Positions 34,494 to 45,557 of a DNA stretch of 64,000 nt are shown here, one piece after another (positions within the stretch are counted from its first letter, which is position 1; every line of letters begins with the position of its first letter). The position numbers and the translations under genes were made by a program. A model generated the notes under the pieces. That model was not told the DNA's origin, ran no database searches, and saw only the letters and a program-made list of their open reading frames with translations. The DNA is from Beta vulgaris subsp. vulgaris (taxonomy: Eukaryota; Streptophyta; Magnoliopsida; Caryophyllales; Amaranthaceae): contig NC_079205.1 in assembly GCF_026745355.1 (NCBI RefSeq), forward strand, positions 53,568,025 through 53,632,024. Direction: 5' to 3'.

Positions 34494-35489
34494 GAGCTGT
34501 GATAAAACGCTAGCAGCTAGCGTTTTAATTTGTCAATAGGAGGACTCAAAAGCAAATAGAGGAGTGGGAAGGAATTTGGCAGAGAAAAAAAAAGCTAGCA
34601 TCCATGTGTCAACATGTAATTAGCACACATGTCACAATATTGTTTATCCAAAACAAATTACTTTTTGCAATTTTTAAACTTGTATATCTCAAGAAATATA
34701 TTTTAGAAAAAAATAAAAAATATACCAATATTTATATATTTATATATTTTTATTCTCTACAAATAGACATCCATTTTGATATAATTTCATACAATATTTA
34801 TTTTACTCTTATCCTTATAACACACTTGTATCTTGTTATTACAATGCACCTGTTTTATGTTAACATACACTTGTTTCTTATTACCATACACTTGTTTCTT
34901 AATACAATACACTTGTTTCTTGTTGAAATACAATTGTTTTTTATAACACACTTGTTTCTTATTATTACAATACACCTGTTTCTCGTTAACATACACTTGT
35001 TTCTTGTTAACATACACTTGTTTCTTATTATTACAATACACATGTTTCTCGTTAACATACACTTGTTTCTTGTTAACATACACTTGTTTCCCCATACAAT
35101 ACACTTGTTGCTTGTTAAAATACACTTGTTTCTTATAACAATAAACTTGTTTGACGTAAGGTAATTAAAACTGATATAAATTTTAAAACTGATATATGAT
35201 GAAATTATATCAAATTGGATGTCTATTTGTAGAGAATAAAAATATATGAATATTGGTATATTTTTTTATTTTTTTCTAAAATATATTTCTTGAGATATAC
35301 AAGTTTAAAAATAGCAAAAAGTAATTTGTTTTGGATAAACAATATTCTGACATGTGTGCTAATTACATGTTGACACATGGATGCTAGCTTTTTTTTTTCT
35401 CTGCCAAATTCCTTCCCACTCCTCTATTTGCTTTTGAGTCCTCCTATTGACATAATAAAACGCTAGCTGCTAGCGTTTTATCACTCCTC
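34494..35489. mobile_element. Foldback element, about 300-bp arms, 10-bp duplication, minisatellite loop
   Basis: The ends GAGCTGTGATAAAACGC and the inverse of CGTTTTATCACTCCTC match, and the flanking 10 bp CTATCTATAT occurs at 34484-34493 and 35490-35499. Each end contains a perfect small palindrome AAAACGCTAGC/GCTAGCGTTTT. The arms stay almost identical for about 300 bp, up to GACATCCATTTTGATATAAT. The loop is a tandem array. The duplication size points to the Mutator superfamily. There is no transposase. Confidence 0.93.
34838..35150. repeat. Minisatellite, about 21-bp unit
   Basis: Some 14-15 variants of a unit like ATACACTTGTTTCTTGTTAAC fill the loop of the foldback element. Units alternate between 18 and 24 bp because of TTATTACA inserts. 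The long frames on both strands arise from the repetition and are not genes. Confidence 0.9.
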
Positions 35490-35499
35490 CTATCTATAT

Positions 35500-36480
35500 T
35501 AAAAGGCTTAAATAAAGGAACGGTGCAACATGACACTCTTCTCAAACTTCTAATACACATGTTTATAATCTCATTTTAAAATATTAACAATGTGTAGTTA
35601 TTAGAGCGTGCCAACTCATGCTCCAAAAAAACATGTCATCTCTCTCTCACATCAACTTTCTCTCTCTCATCAACTTTCTCTCTCATCTTACAAAAGTTTG
35701 TTATGAATTATAATCCATTTTGATAAATGCACCCCACTCATGATTCAAAAAAAAAAACATCACCCTTATTAATTCCATTTCTTACTATACTCCATCCCAT
35801 TTTCTCTCTCTTACATCAATATATATCTATACCTTTTGATATTTATAACAAGTATTTGGACCTAGACGTTGTTCCGGGTTGCACTGTTTTCCAAACTTGA
35901 TATGCATTTTTTCACATTCTCATTAAAAAATATTAAAGAAAACTCAACATTTAAAAGGTACAAATATAATAATGTGAATAATTAAAGCATGATTAAAAGT
36001 TAGTTGAGATGGTAATTGTGTCATGTATAATAAGCAAGAGATCACAAGTTCAAATCTTGTTGCAAGCTAATTTTACTTTTGTTGATTGACATGACTTATG
36101 TACACATTGAATAATTCTAGTGGAGTAATAGAGGTGTCACGTGGCGTGTATACATTGTCACGCACGCTTTTTAATATATTTGTATAGATATATATCATAC
36201 AAGATTATAAAAAAATTATTTTATATATTAATGATCCTAAATAAATTCATTTGGTAGTAATTACTTTTTATTTGATTAAAAAACTTCTTCAATAATAAAA
36301 ACTTCCAGAAATAATTATTCATGTGCGTACAATGTAGAGAATAGAGAGAAAATAGTTAATTTCATAAGTGTGTTAAAATATAGCAAAATGGATGTCTATT
36401 TAAAGATCTCAAAAAGATAAAACCATTGGTGAAATTTTTTTTTTTTTAAATTTGAATTATTTAAGTTATTCATATTACAA
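35500..36480. other. AT-rich repeat zone with a SINE-like relic at 35995-36075
   Basis: The segment GTTAGTTGAGATGGTAATTG, followed by AGTTCAAATCTTG about 45 bases later, resembles tRNA-derived A and B boxes. The zone starts with TCTATATTAAAAGG and has CTTTTTAATATATTTGTATAG near 36170, an inverse-like pair that may mark the ends of an old element of about 680 bp. No coding sequence is seen. Confidence 0.4.
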
Positions 36481-36535
36481 AACTTGAATTATAAAAAATA
36501 ACTTTTATGACATATTGCCACATGTCCATAAATGG

Positions 36536-36615
36536 TTGGCTTAGGTCATAAGATGACCAACCATGGTTTGGGTCATAAGATGACCAACCATGGATTGAGT
36601 CATAGCATGACCCAA
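36536..36615. repeat. Short minisatellite (GGTCATAAGATGACCAACCATGG-type unit)
   Basis: About two and a half copies of a 33-bp unit containing GTCATAAGATGACC, itself a palindrome. Confidence 0.8.
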
Positions 36616-36699
36616 ATACAAACATCAAAAAACAATGAATGCAATCCCATGTTTTTTTAGCAAGGTTCATGACTCAAATTGATGTCCAAAAAATATATG

Positions 36700-36790
36700 A
36701 ATGGACATGCTTTTAGGATTCGAACACAAGACCTTTAAAATGAAATTTAAGTGTTTAACCACTAATTCACTAAAATTTTAATGCTTAATA
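36700..36790 (-). mobile_element. SINE-like relic, minus strand
   Basis: On the minus strand, TTAGTGGTTAAACACTTAAA and GTGTTCGAATCC are spaced like the A and B boxes of a tRNA-derived SINE. The tail and duplication are not clear. Confidence 0.5.
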
Positions 36791-37708
36791 TTTCAAAACA
36801 AAGCATAATAAAGTCTTGTAATTATATGTAATTATAAAGATATAAATTAACTTTTTAATCTCTAACACTTTAATCAAGTATTCTTTTACCATAACTTCAT
36901 TGAAATTGTTATTTTTATCCCCAACTCCTTAGAAATTTTTTTAAACAACTCATCATATCATAATGTCTATTTTTCAATTTCGCACTAGACAAAATATTAC
37001 GAAAAGCTTATAAAATCAATTATGAAATTTATGCTTAATACTATATTGATAATTGTAACTTACTCGGGACATCTCCCGGACCAAAATACTAATTTAAAGT
37101 AAAAACTTGGGGTGCCACACGAGCTACACTCTAGTTATTATCTAGTCCTAGGAACATCAGGACAAATATCCAATTGAATTTATTTAAAAAGAAATATCAC
37201 TATTGGATATTTTGACATACAAATAATAACATTATTTAATTATGAAAATGCCATATGATAAACATGCCTTGTACATCTTGAAGATGGACCAGCGGGGTAA
37301 TCCATGAATTGTGTTCTTACAATGTAAAATAGAACATTTATGAAAATGAAAACAAACATTTATTGTTGAAGTGAAACATTATCAGAATTCACTTATGAAA
37401 ATGAACATTTTACTGTTCCATAGCCTGAAACGAAAAATACCTAGGCACTCTTGCTGAGTCTTGCATATCTCCTCGTACTTCCGAGTCTAGCGAACTGGAT
37501 TAATAATTATAAAAGTGGGTCTTGCATAGTTGCACCAACTAATCTGTCCAGAACTTTTACCATTGTGTATTCACGCCATTGTCGCCATGCAAGGAACTGT
37601 GAATGAGTGTGAAGGACCTCCTGATGCTTTGCAGTACTAAAATATCTTGCAAGGGGGTCCTTGTTTTTGTTTTAGAAAAAAAGAAGAATCACTGGTTTTA
37701 ATAAGGGA
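36791..37708. other. AT-rich intergenic, no gene
   Basis: No supported frame or terminal repeats. Confidence 0.4.
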
Positions 37709-38107
37709 TGTGCTATATATAGCAAAAAAAAATCCTAAATACAGCAAAACATGTTAAAAGACTAACCTATCTTTTCATCTATGACAAATGACCCCCCTAA
37801 GGGGGGTTCATCTATGACAAATGACCCCGCTTTGGGGGCGTCATCTATAACAAATGACCTCCCTAATGGGGGGGTCATCTATGATAAATGACCCCATTTC
37901 CATAATCGCAACCCGAAAAATATAAAATATGACTTACGCGGTAAAGGAAAAAGTGTTTGTGGTGAGTGAAATTATATTCTCAAATTTGCTATGGGGTGAG
38001 TAATAATTGTGCAATTATATTATTAAAAAAAATTTAAATTAGCCATGGTTAAGTTAGGCATAATTTCAGATGCTGTATTTAGCCTTTTTTTTTGCTATGT
38101 ATAGCAC
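37709..38107. mobile_element. TIR element (about 400 bp) with a minisatellite core
   Basis: The left end GTGCTATATATAGCAAAAAA and the inverse of the right end (GTGCTATACATAGCAAAAAA) match for about 20 bp, then both continue with CTAAATACAGCA. No clean target duplication was found, so the superfamily is open. Confidence 0.6.
37778..37892. repeat. Minisatellite of about 40-bp units with palindromic G/C blocks
   Basis: Four variants of TCATCTATGACAAATGACC, each followed by a self-complementary block such as CCCCCCTAAGGGGGG or CCCCGCTTTGGGGGC. It forms the core of the TIR element at 37709-38107. Confidence 0.88.
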
Positions 38108-38390
38108 TTATGTTTAATGAATGTTTTAAATTTCTGATCGTTATGTTCTCTCGTTGGGTAGAAAAAATTAGGTCGTCTGAGGGATCGCGGCGGTTTTGCT
38201 GTGCTTACACACTAGGCTATCCTTCTCCGAGAGGAGAAAATATTTGCCCATATCCGATATGGGTTGACAGTTACCCATATCGGTGGCAAAGTTGTAATAA
38301 GTATAAAAGCAAAAGGTGAATAGGTTGTAATAAGCATAAAAGCAAAAGGTGAATAAGTCATTTGAAGGACTAATCCAATTTTCTTTGAGC

Positions 38391-39015
38391 AAATAAATAC
38401 AGATTTTAACTGAATATAAGATTTATATTACAGATTTTATATGTATGTATGACCTTTATATATTGTCCTCTAGTGTAAGTAAATTTTCTTTATAATTAAT
38501 AAGAAACAATTACAAATAACTAATCCACTTTTAAGTAGATGTTTAAGTATATATTTTTTTTTTGTTATAATAAGATGTCTATATAAATTATGTACAAATG
38601 TCCAACAATAAAAAGTTTGAACAAAAGGATTTGTTTTTAACTATTACAGATTTTACATGTATGCCCGTATATAGTGTGAGTAAATGTTCTTTGTTTTTTT
38701 TTTGGTCCTACTACGAGGAGTTTCCCACCGCCTTTGGCGAGTGGACTAATCTCCCGCGGGAGTTTGCATGGGTACCTCAAAGGGCAACATCCCTCCCAGC
38801 TGGGATTTTTTCCATACCCAAGGCTCGAACCCGAGACCTTGGTTAAGGAGCGAGAGACCCTTAACCACTCACGCCTACCCCAGTTGGTTATGTTCTTTGT
38901 AATTAGTAAGAAACAATTATAAATAAGTAATCCACTTTTAAGTATATGTTGTTTAAGTATATGTATAAGTATATATATGTTATTATAATAAGATTTGTAT
39001 GTAAATGTGTAATAA
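38391..39015. repeat. Imperfect tandem duplication, about 240-bp unit
   Basis: The segment from ACAGATTTTATATGTATG at about 38437 recurs from ACAGATTTTACATGTATG at about 38646, with shared AAGAAACAATTA.AAATAA and ATCCACTTTTAAGTA. Only the second unit contains the SINE at 38694-38889, so the first serves as an empty-site reference. Confidence 0.85.
38694..38889 (-). mobile_element. SINE with 10-bp target duplication
   Basis: On the minus strand it begins CCAACTGGGGTAGGCGTGAG, has the B-box GGGTTCGAGCC, and ends in an A-tail (T residues at 38694-38703). The duplication ATGTTCTTTG lies at 38684-38693 and 38890-38899. The neighbouring tandem unit has the uninterrupted sequence. Confidence 0.93.
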
Positions 39016-41052
39016 TTACAGTAAGGACATTGTGTTGTTGTTGATCCGGACTACTACTTGGTTACAATGCGAGATTTGCAATCCAGGCCCACTGTTAGGG
39101 TATTTCGCATGAAATGTAATATAAAAATTGGTAGACTTGATAATTAGTTGTGGGCGTCTATGGAGGGGATAGACCCCGCAATTGTTACATTGTACCATGA
39201 ATAGGCGCTTCTTGATCTTGAAGGTACCTTTGACAGTGAAGGTGTTCTTGATGGGGATGTTATATACGTCATTATCAATTATACGGAATAAATAAGTTAT
39301 TTATGTGTGTAATATTTAGTAATGCATGTTTGGTAATATTTTGGAAAATTCGGCCGTAATTAGTTCTTTATGTTTAGTAATGTTAAGTAATGCTTGCTAA
39401 TATAGCTATGACTATTGGATAATATCATATATTAAACGAATCATATTATATATTGAACGAATCATGTCATATACATAGGAAATCATATTACTACTTAAAT
39501 GAATCATATTACAAATTGAATGAATCGGGTCATACACATTTAAAATCATATTGTAAAATCAAGGATTAGGAAATATAAACTCTCCAATTTTAACTCCAAA
39601 TTATTAATTTACTGAATAGTATTGAACGATTACCGTTTTGAAACTCCAAATTATTAATTTACTGAATAGTATTGAATGATAGATCGATTACCGTCTATGA
39701 ATTTTCTTTAGTAACTATAGGTTTAACATAATTGCCTATATTGCTATTAGTGTCTTGTTCGATAATATACGTTTTAGTAAGTATTGATGTGCATATCATA
39801 TCATATATTTAAGGAATCATATTATATATGATGCCAATTATGTCAAAACCATAGGATATCATATTAAATCGTAAACGAATCATATCACAAATGGCACACA
39901 TAAGGAACCGAAGTTATTACTACTTATAAATGTGAACATGAATAACTTTTTTATGTTATATGTGCCTTCTTGATAGCTGTTTAAAAAAGAATCATATCGG
40001 CAAGTAATAGAATCATATTGGAGATTAAGTGAATGATATGAATTCGTAGTTAATTTATAATCAACGTGCGAAATGTAGTAGTATAGTAGACTGAACATGA
40101 ATTTAAAAAGGGAAACATATTACTTAATAAATCCGAAAGTTGAATACTACAGACATTTGAATTACTAATCATAATGTAACAAAGTAAGTTCCTTCTACTC
40201 CAATAATAATTAACTTTATTACATTCTATTTATAATAAACACATCATAATCTAATAAACACATTTTCAAAATTACCTCCTCCAAACATTCTGCTTCCTCC
40301 TCGTACTCATCTGACAAAGTATGTCATTCCGTTCATTCATATTTATACAATTCCCACATACATAATGAATACCAACATACTCAATCCATCTACCAGTATT
40401 CATCAATTTAATCAAATTCTTTCTCATAATAATAATCTCTTGCAAACATATCATATTCAAAAATATTCAAACAATATCCAACACACATAACTCATCACCT
40501 TACTATAACATTTTCACTATTCAAGACTCAAAACAACAAATATTATACGATACAACAGTAATTCTTCAAACTCCTTTCATACCTAAATTTTCATTAAATT
40601 ACACATAAAGCCAATTTATTTTCTCAATTAAAGACTAATATTCTACAATTCAACTAACTGCCATCTCTTTTAACGCAATTTTTCCAATAACCCTAACTTT
40701 TTAACCCACATCCATAGTTATCTATAAATTTATCTAAAAACTACATAAAAATCAGATTCAACTAATAAAACTTTACTTCTACAATTTTCAACAAAATCGG
40801 ACATATCTTAATTGCAGAGAATGTGAAGGAGATGATGCTTCAGGGAGGGAGAGGGAGAAGAAACTGCTTTCTATTACTTCAAGAAGAAGTTGCTTGTTTT
40901 GTTTTAATTTTTACCGTTGATAATATCTATTTCCTTGTAATTACTAACTCTACCTCCTTTTTACTTTTTCCTTGGTAATTACTAATATGCCCCTGATATG
41001 GGCAACTGTCACTCCATATCAGATATGGGCAAATCATTGCTCTCTCCGAGAG

Positions 41053-41461
41053 CTCCGCAGGACTTTCCCTCTAAATCTGGCGGCCTTGGCTGAAAAGTTT
41101 CCGATTAGGTCAGTAGCTTTGACTTTACTAAACAAGCGTGAAAAACCCTTTTTAGAGGTGCCTAGCAAATCAACTTAGCAAGTCTAGTGGCGTACTACTG
41201 ATCCTAGTATGATTAGTCAGGCTAGCTTGGCTACAGTCTACCAACCACAGATCTGTATTTGATTAGTCAAGCTACCAGGGTACAACCTCAGATCTTTGTT
41301 TGATTAGTCAACCATATATCTTAATGTCTGAATCTACAACATAATCATGTGGTTCTAGATTTTTTCTTGACCGCAACATAAGGTGTAGTTCTACAATGTA
41401 ATTACGCAGAAGATGTTGCCTTTTGACCATCAGTGAAGATATGATGCTCTTTATAGGATTT
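41053..41461. other. Short unique or repeat spacer
   Basis: The flank of the MULE and the Copia element. No gene is supported. GATTAGTCA.GCTA words repeat three times between 41210 and 41310. Confidence 0.4.
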
Positions 41462-42226
41462 CCTATTGTTATAACCGACGTGAGAGAGAAACAAATTATG
41501 AATGCAAAAACAATAAAAACAGACAACAGATTTACGTGGTTCACCAATTTGGCTACATCCACGGCAGAGAGAGGGAGAGAATATTTTATTATGTGAGAAA
41601 ACCAGATTACAGAAAGAACAGAGAGTTTTTCGTAGTCTAAACCCTAAGATATAAATAACATATTTAATTATTTATATCCACAACAGAAAACGCGTTTCCG
41701 CGTTACCCGGTCAGCCGCCCGATCGGGTGACATCCGCCCGATCGGGCGGTAATTTCCCTTTGCCTAGTTTTGTTGCGCGCCCGATCGGGCGAAGCTCGCC
41801 CGGTCGTTGTTCGGTCAGCCACCCGATCGGGCGACCTCGCCCAATGCCATTGGGCGACTTCGTAAAACTGTTATAACTTTCTCGTTTCTGAGCGAAATTG
41901 GGCATATGACCTATCGTTGGAAAGCTCTCGGAACAAGCTATCACCTCCACTTTGAATCACATCAAAATCATTTATAGATTGAGAGATATGTTCATTCAAA
42001 GTCAGCCTTATGTCATTCCTTCTTCACGCATCCTACCAAACACCTTCAAGGCACCATTCAAGTCACTATTCTTACAAATCTCCACCTTGACTTGAATCCT
42101 CTCACAATAAGCCAGAAAACAGATGCATTGATCACAATGCCAGAATCTCCCTACACCAGATTTGTCCCAACAGACAACCAGACCAAATTAGTCCCTAAGG
42201 ACCCTAGAATTGCCTCAAGAGGGCAA

Positions 42227-42730
42227 CTAACAATCAAGAACAGCTTGTAAGTCCAAACAATCTTGGAACTTACCCTGCGGAATCAGATTCGAACAGATGT
42301 GTTCCTTATACTCTTTCCTAGCACAAGTAACACCTTCCTTGGACGGCCCAAAAATATTCACCTCTCCGACATACAGTGCAGAACCCACCATGTCTTCACA
42401 ACCGTCCCTTTGGGGAGAGTTCCCAAAGATTTCATGCTGACCCGGAGTCAAGTTTGTCTGACCCAACTTTGATGACGAAGAACCCAAAATTTCAGATTTA
42501 GATTGTGAGTGTTGACAGATTTCTCCCTGACGTGAACCACCACTCCAACCTAGAGTGCCTCTGTGCTCCACCTGTTTCTCAACACTATCACAAACAGCCA
42601 ATGTAGCAACCCCAGACTCAGATACCGTAGACCCTTGTAACATATACAATGTCTCCCGTTTAACCCCTTTCAGAATCATCTTTGAACCCCTGTAGACATA
42701 TAGCCCTCCACCCTCACCTTTGAAACTGAA
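42227..42730 (-). pseudogene. Copia GAG-pre-integrase stub and unassigned tail
   Basis: A short ETLYMLQGSTV motif, typical of the GAG-pre-integrase segment, continues the gag frame after a small break near 42740. The rest (about 130 codons, down to 42227) does not resemble integrase or polymerase and is probably recombined or unrelated filler between the deletion points. No function is assigned. Confidence 0.6.
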
Positions 42731-42742
42731 CCCTTTCTTGTC

Positions 42743-43819
42743 TTACAGACTAAGTGAAATCAGATTTTTTGTGACATGTGGAACATGCCTAACATCATTC
42801 AAAGTACAAACTTTGCCATCACATGTCCTAATCCTGATGGACCCTATACCAACTGTCTTACAGACCTCATTGTTGGCCATAGTAACACTTCCATCAACCT
42901 GTTTATAGTTCATAAACCATTCCCTGTGCGAACACATATGACAAGACGCTCCAGTATCTAAAACCCACACATCACTGCAATCTGTTTGTTCATTAGCAAC
43001 TAAAGCAATATCATCATCAGAACTGAAATTTTCAGCTGCAACAGCAGCAGAACCAGACCCAGATTCATCAGACCCAGATTTATTTTTCCTTTTAGGATAC
43101 TCCCTTTTCCAATGCCCCGTTTCCTTACAGTAATTATAGACATCACTAGATTTAGGACCTCTAGAAGACGGTTTCCTGGATTTTTTCCCCGAATTCTCCT
43201 GTCCATTACTACTGACTACTAATCCAGCAGCCTGATCGCCTGTACCTGTACCAGACGCCTTATGACGAATCTCTCTAGTGTGCAGAGCAGATCTTACTTC
43301 TTCTAACGACAGACTATCTTTACCAATAATAAAGGAATCCACAAAATTCTCATATGATATAGGCAAAGATACCAACAATATTAAAGCAGCATCCTCATCA
43401 TCTACTTTAACATCAATATTTCGCAGATCTAGTAAGATGTTATTCAGTTTATCTAAATGATCCCTTAGAGACGTACCTTCCTGCATACGCAGGCTGAACA
43501 GACGTTGCTTCATCATCAACTTGTTGGTTAGAGATTTCGTCATGTATAAACTCTCTAACTTCAACCACAGACCAACAGCAGTTTCCTCCTCCGCAACTTC
43601 AGTAATTATGTCGTCAGACAGACACAACATAATTATTGAATGCGTCTTTTCCTCCAGAATTTCCATCTCAGCGGTAACTGAATCTGTTGCCTTCTTGGCC
43701 AACGGTGCCCACAACCCTTGTTGCTTCAGTAAAGCCCGCATCTTGATTTGCCACAGACTAAAACTATTCCTCCCAGTAAATTTATCAATTTTGACATTCA
43801 TCCCAGACATCTTTCTCAC
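42743..43819 (-). CDS. Copia Gag-protease polyprotein, truncated
   Basis: The frame is open for 358 codons on the minus strand and starts 31 bp inside the 5' LTR edge, just after the primer-binding site. The Gag region (residues 1-220) includes FSLWQIKMRALL and LYMTKSLTNKLMMKQRLFSLRM, typical of TNT1-type elements. A zinc-knuckle-like segment follows at about 228-245 (NYCKETGHWKREYP), in which the first and last Cys of the CCHC pattern appear changed. The aspartic protease site WVLDTGASCHM lies near 285. It ends at LISLSL, before integrase. In life it would form the particle shell and cleave the polyprotein. Confidence 0.88.
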   Translation of the reverse strand: MRKMSGMNVKIDKFTGRNSFSLWQIKMRALLKQQGLWAPLAKKATDSVTAEMEILEEKTHSIIMLCLSDDIITEVAEEETAVGLWLKLESLYMTKSLTNKLMMKQRLFSLRMQEGTSLRDHLDKLNNILLDLRNIDVKVDDEDAALILLVSLPISYENFVDSFIIGKDSLSLEEVRSALHTREIRHKASGTGTGDQAAGLVVSSNGQENSGKKSRKPSSRGPKSSDVYNYCKETGHWKREYPKRKNKSGSDESGSGSAAVAAENFSSDDDIALVANEQTDCSDVWVLDTGASCHMCSHREWFMNYKQVDGSVTMANNEVCKTVGIGSIRIRTCDGKVCTLNDVRHVPHVTKNLISLSL

Positions 43820-44484
43820 AGATCGATCACCAAAGCTCTTGATACCAATTTGTTATAACGGACGTGAGAGAGAAACAAATTATGAATGCAAAAACAATAA
43901 AAACAGACAACAGATTTACGTGGTTAACCAATTAGGCTACATCCACGGCAGAGAGAAGGAGAGAATATTTTATTATGTGAGGAAAACCAGATTACAGAAA
44001 GAACAGAGAGTTTTTCGTAGTCTAAACCCTAAGATATAAATAACATATTTATATCCACAACAGAAAACGCGTTTCTGCGTTACCCGGTCAGCCGCCCGAT
44101 CGGGCGGTAATTTCCCTTTGCCTAGTTTTGTTGCGCGCCCGATCAGGCGAAGCTCGGCCGGCCGTTGTTTGGTCAGCCGCCCGATCGGGCGACCTCGCCC
44201 AATGCCATTGGGCGACTTCGTAAAACTGTCATAACTTTCTCGTTTCTCAGCGGAATTGGGCATATGACCTATCGTTGGAAAGCTCCCGGAACAAGCTATC
44301 ACCTCCACTTTGAATCACCTCAAAATCATGTATAGATTGAGAGATATGTCCATTCAAAGTCAGCCTTATGTCATTCATTATTCACGCATTCTACCAAACA
44401 CCTTCAAGGCACCATTCAAGTCACTATTCTTACACCTATTCATACAATGTATGTTGTTCTGCTGCATTAATCATATATTCTTAT

Positions 44485-44577
44485 CTGGTACTGGAGCAAA
44501 ATTATGGTTTTGATATTGAGAAGTTACTGGAACAAAATTATGGTTTTGATATTGAGAAGTTACTGGAGCAAAATTAT
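44485..44577. repeat. 36-bp minisatellite, 2.6 copies
   Basis: Three successive units beginning ACTGGAGCAAAATTATGG or ACTGGAACAAAATTATGG, separated by TTTTGATATTGAGAAGTT. Located right after the Copia element. Confidence 0.9.
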
Positions 44578-44639
44578 ATTCTTTGTTGTTTTCCCCCCCT
44601 TTTTTCTCGGCGTTTTTAAGCATCGTCAATTGGGCCAAA

Positions 44640-45173
44640 AAGCGTCGACACAACACGCCTTTTTTAGTAGTGAGAGTTAGAATTGACCAAGATCTTATTT
44701 TTAGAAGCTTGCCTACAATTAACAAATTTGATTATCTTAGCAACCGTATTGCATATGTTAATTTTAGAGTGTTAAGACCCGACCGTAGGATTAAATCGTG
44801 CTCTAAATATCTGATTAATTGAACCATTGATGATATTTTGATAGATTATAGTTATAAGCATGGAGAACCGATTCCCTAGATCTTTTAGTTTAGAATTAAT
44901 TATTATATGTGTGATACTGTTTAGTTTCTCCATGTCTTAGAAGCTCGAATTGAAACAACCATCTCTCGGTGGATTTGACCCCACTTACCCTACTATATTA
45001 TTAGAAGGTTTTGCATGAATTATTTTTGACAGGTGTACGACAACCTATCAAAATTTTATGGTTATACATCTCGTGTTTTCAATTGAGTGTTTGACCTTAT
45101 AATCCTATATTCTAGGTTGTATTACTTTTTCCATGGTTTAATTTGGGACAAGCAATGGTTTAATTTGGGAGAG
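44640..45173 (+). mobile_element. Probable Gypsy (Tat/Athila-type) LTR 3' end and leader remnant
   Basis: The phrases ATCTCTCGGTGGATTTGACC, TTACCCTACTATA and GGTGTACGACAACCTATCAA appear in the order seen just before the primer-binding site of large plant Gypsy elements. The expected GGCGCC primer-site core is not preserved. No gag follows because other elements take over. Family assignment is from pattern memory only. Confidence 0.45.
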
Positions 45174-45247
45174 TTTGATAAGTCATATTTATACATAGTT
45201 TTTAGATATATTTAGGTTGTATTTTAGAGCATTTAGATTCATATTTA
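45174..45247 (+). mobile_element. Possible Gypsy LTR 5' start, split by a CACTA element
   Basis: TGATAAGTCATATTTATACA is a common opening of plant Gypsy LTRs. The sequence stops at the CACTA element at 45248 and appears to resume at 48331 (TTAGGTTCATTATAGCATCA), running on to about 48760. Confidence 0.45.
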
Positions 45248-45300
45248 CACTAGTAGAATTAATGCTTATTGCTGCGGTTTTACCCATACGCAACAATATA

Positions 45301-45557
45301 CTTCCTCTGTTTCTTTTTACTTGCAATAGTTTGACTTTTACGTTTGCCAATGCATAATTTAAACCATCAATAAGTTTAATTACTGATAAACAAAAATTAT
45401 AAAAAGTATATATTCGCAAAATATACATTCATATGAATCCAACAAGATCCCACATGAATATATTTTTCCTTAACTATAAATCACCAAACATAAATTAAGT
45501 AGAGTTGGTGAATAGTGTAAAAGTCAAACCGTTGCAAGTAAAAAGAAACGGAGGAAG
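45301..45557. mobile_element. Stowaway MITE nested in the outer CACTA
   Basis: The ends CTTCCTCTGTTTCTTTTTAC and the inverse GTAAAAAGAAACGGAGGAAG match almost perfectly, with TA at 45299-45300 and 45558-45559. A truncated relative is at 58614. Confidence 0.95.

Larger units (their letters stand above)
38234..41042. mobile_element. Non-autonomous Mutator-like element, 2.8 kb, 10-bp duplication
   Basis: The duplication TCTCCGAGAG lies at 38224-38233 and 41043-41052. The arms start GAGAAAATATTTGCCCATAT on the left and, inverted, GAGCAATGATTTGCCCATAT on the right, and share GACAGTT.CCCATATC for about 90 bp. No transposase frame is present. The middle (39400-40060) is densely filled with AATCATATT-like words. 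A SINE inserted at 38694. The duplicated target is a nearly self-complementary decamer. Confidence 0.85.
41467..44434 (-). mobile_element. Ty1/Copia retrotransposon, both LTRs, internally deleted
   Basis: The element runs on the minus strand. The 3' LTR is 41467-42076 and the 5' LTR 43851-44434; both begin TGTTATAAC and end CTATTCTTACA on the plus strand. The 5-bp duplication CCTAT lies at 41462-41466 and 44435-44439. The primer-binding site TGGTATCAAGAGC (minus strand, 43835-43847) matches the initiator-Met tRNA type. A polypurine tract AAGGTGGAGATT adjoins the 3' LTR. The interior keeps gag and protease but lacks integrase, reverse transcriptase and RNase H, so it depends on a relative. The LTRs differ by small indels, giving an intermediate age. 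Confidence 0.95.

Noticed and set aside
34838..35150. Regular repeats suggestive of a CRISPR array
   Set aside because: Units are contiguous with no unique spacers, and the DNA is a plant nuclear transposon.
34604..35164. 186-codon frame and minus-strand counterparts rich in Leu/Ile or Lys/Gln
   Set aside because: Produced by the 21-bp minisatellite inside a foldback element; all frames repeat with the array.
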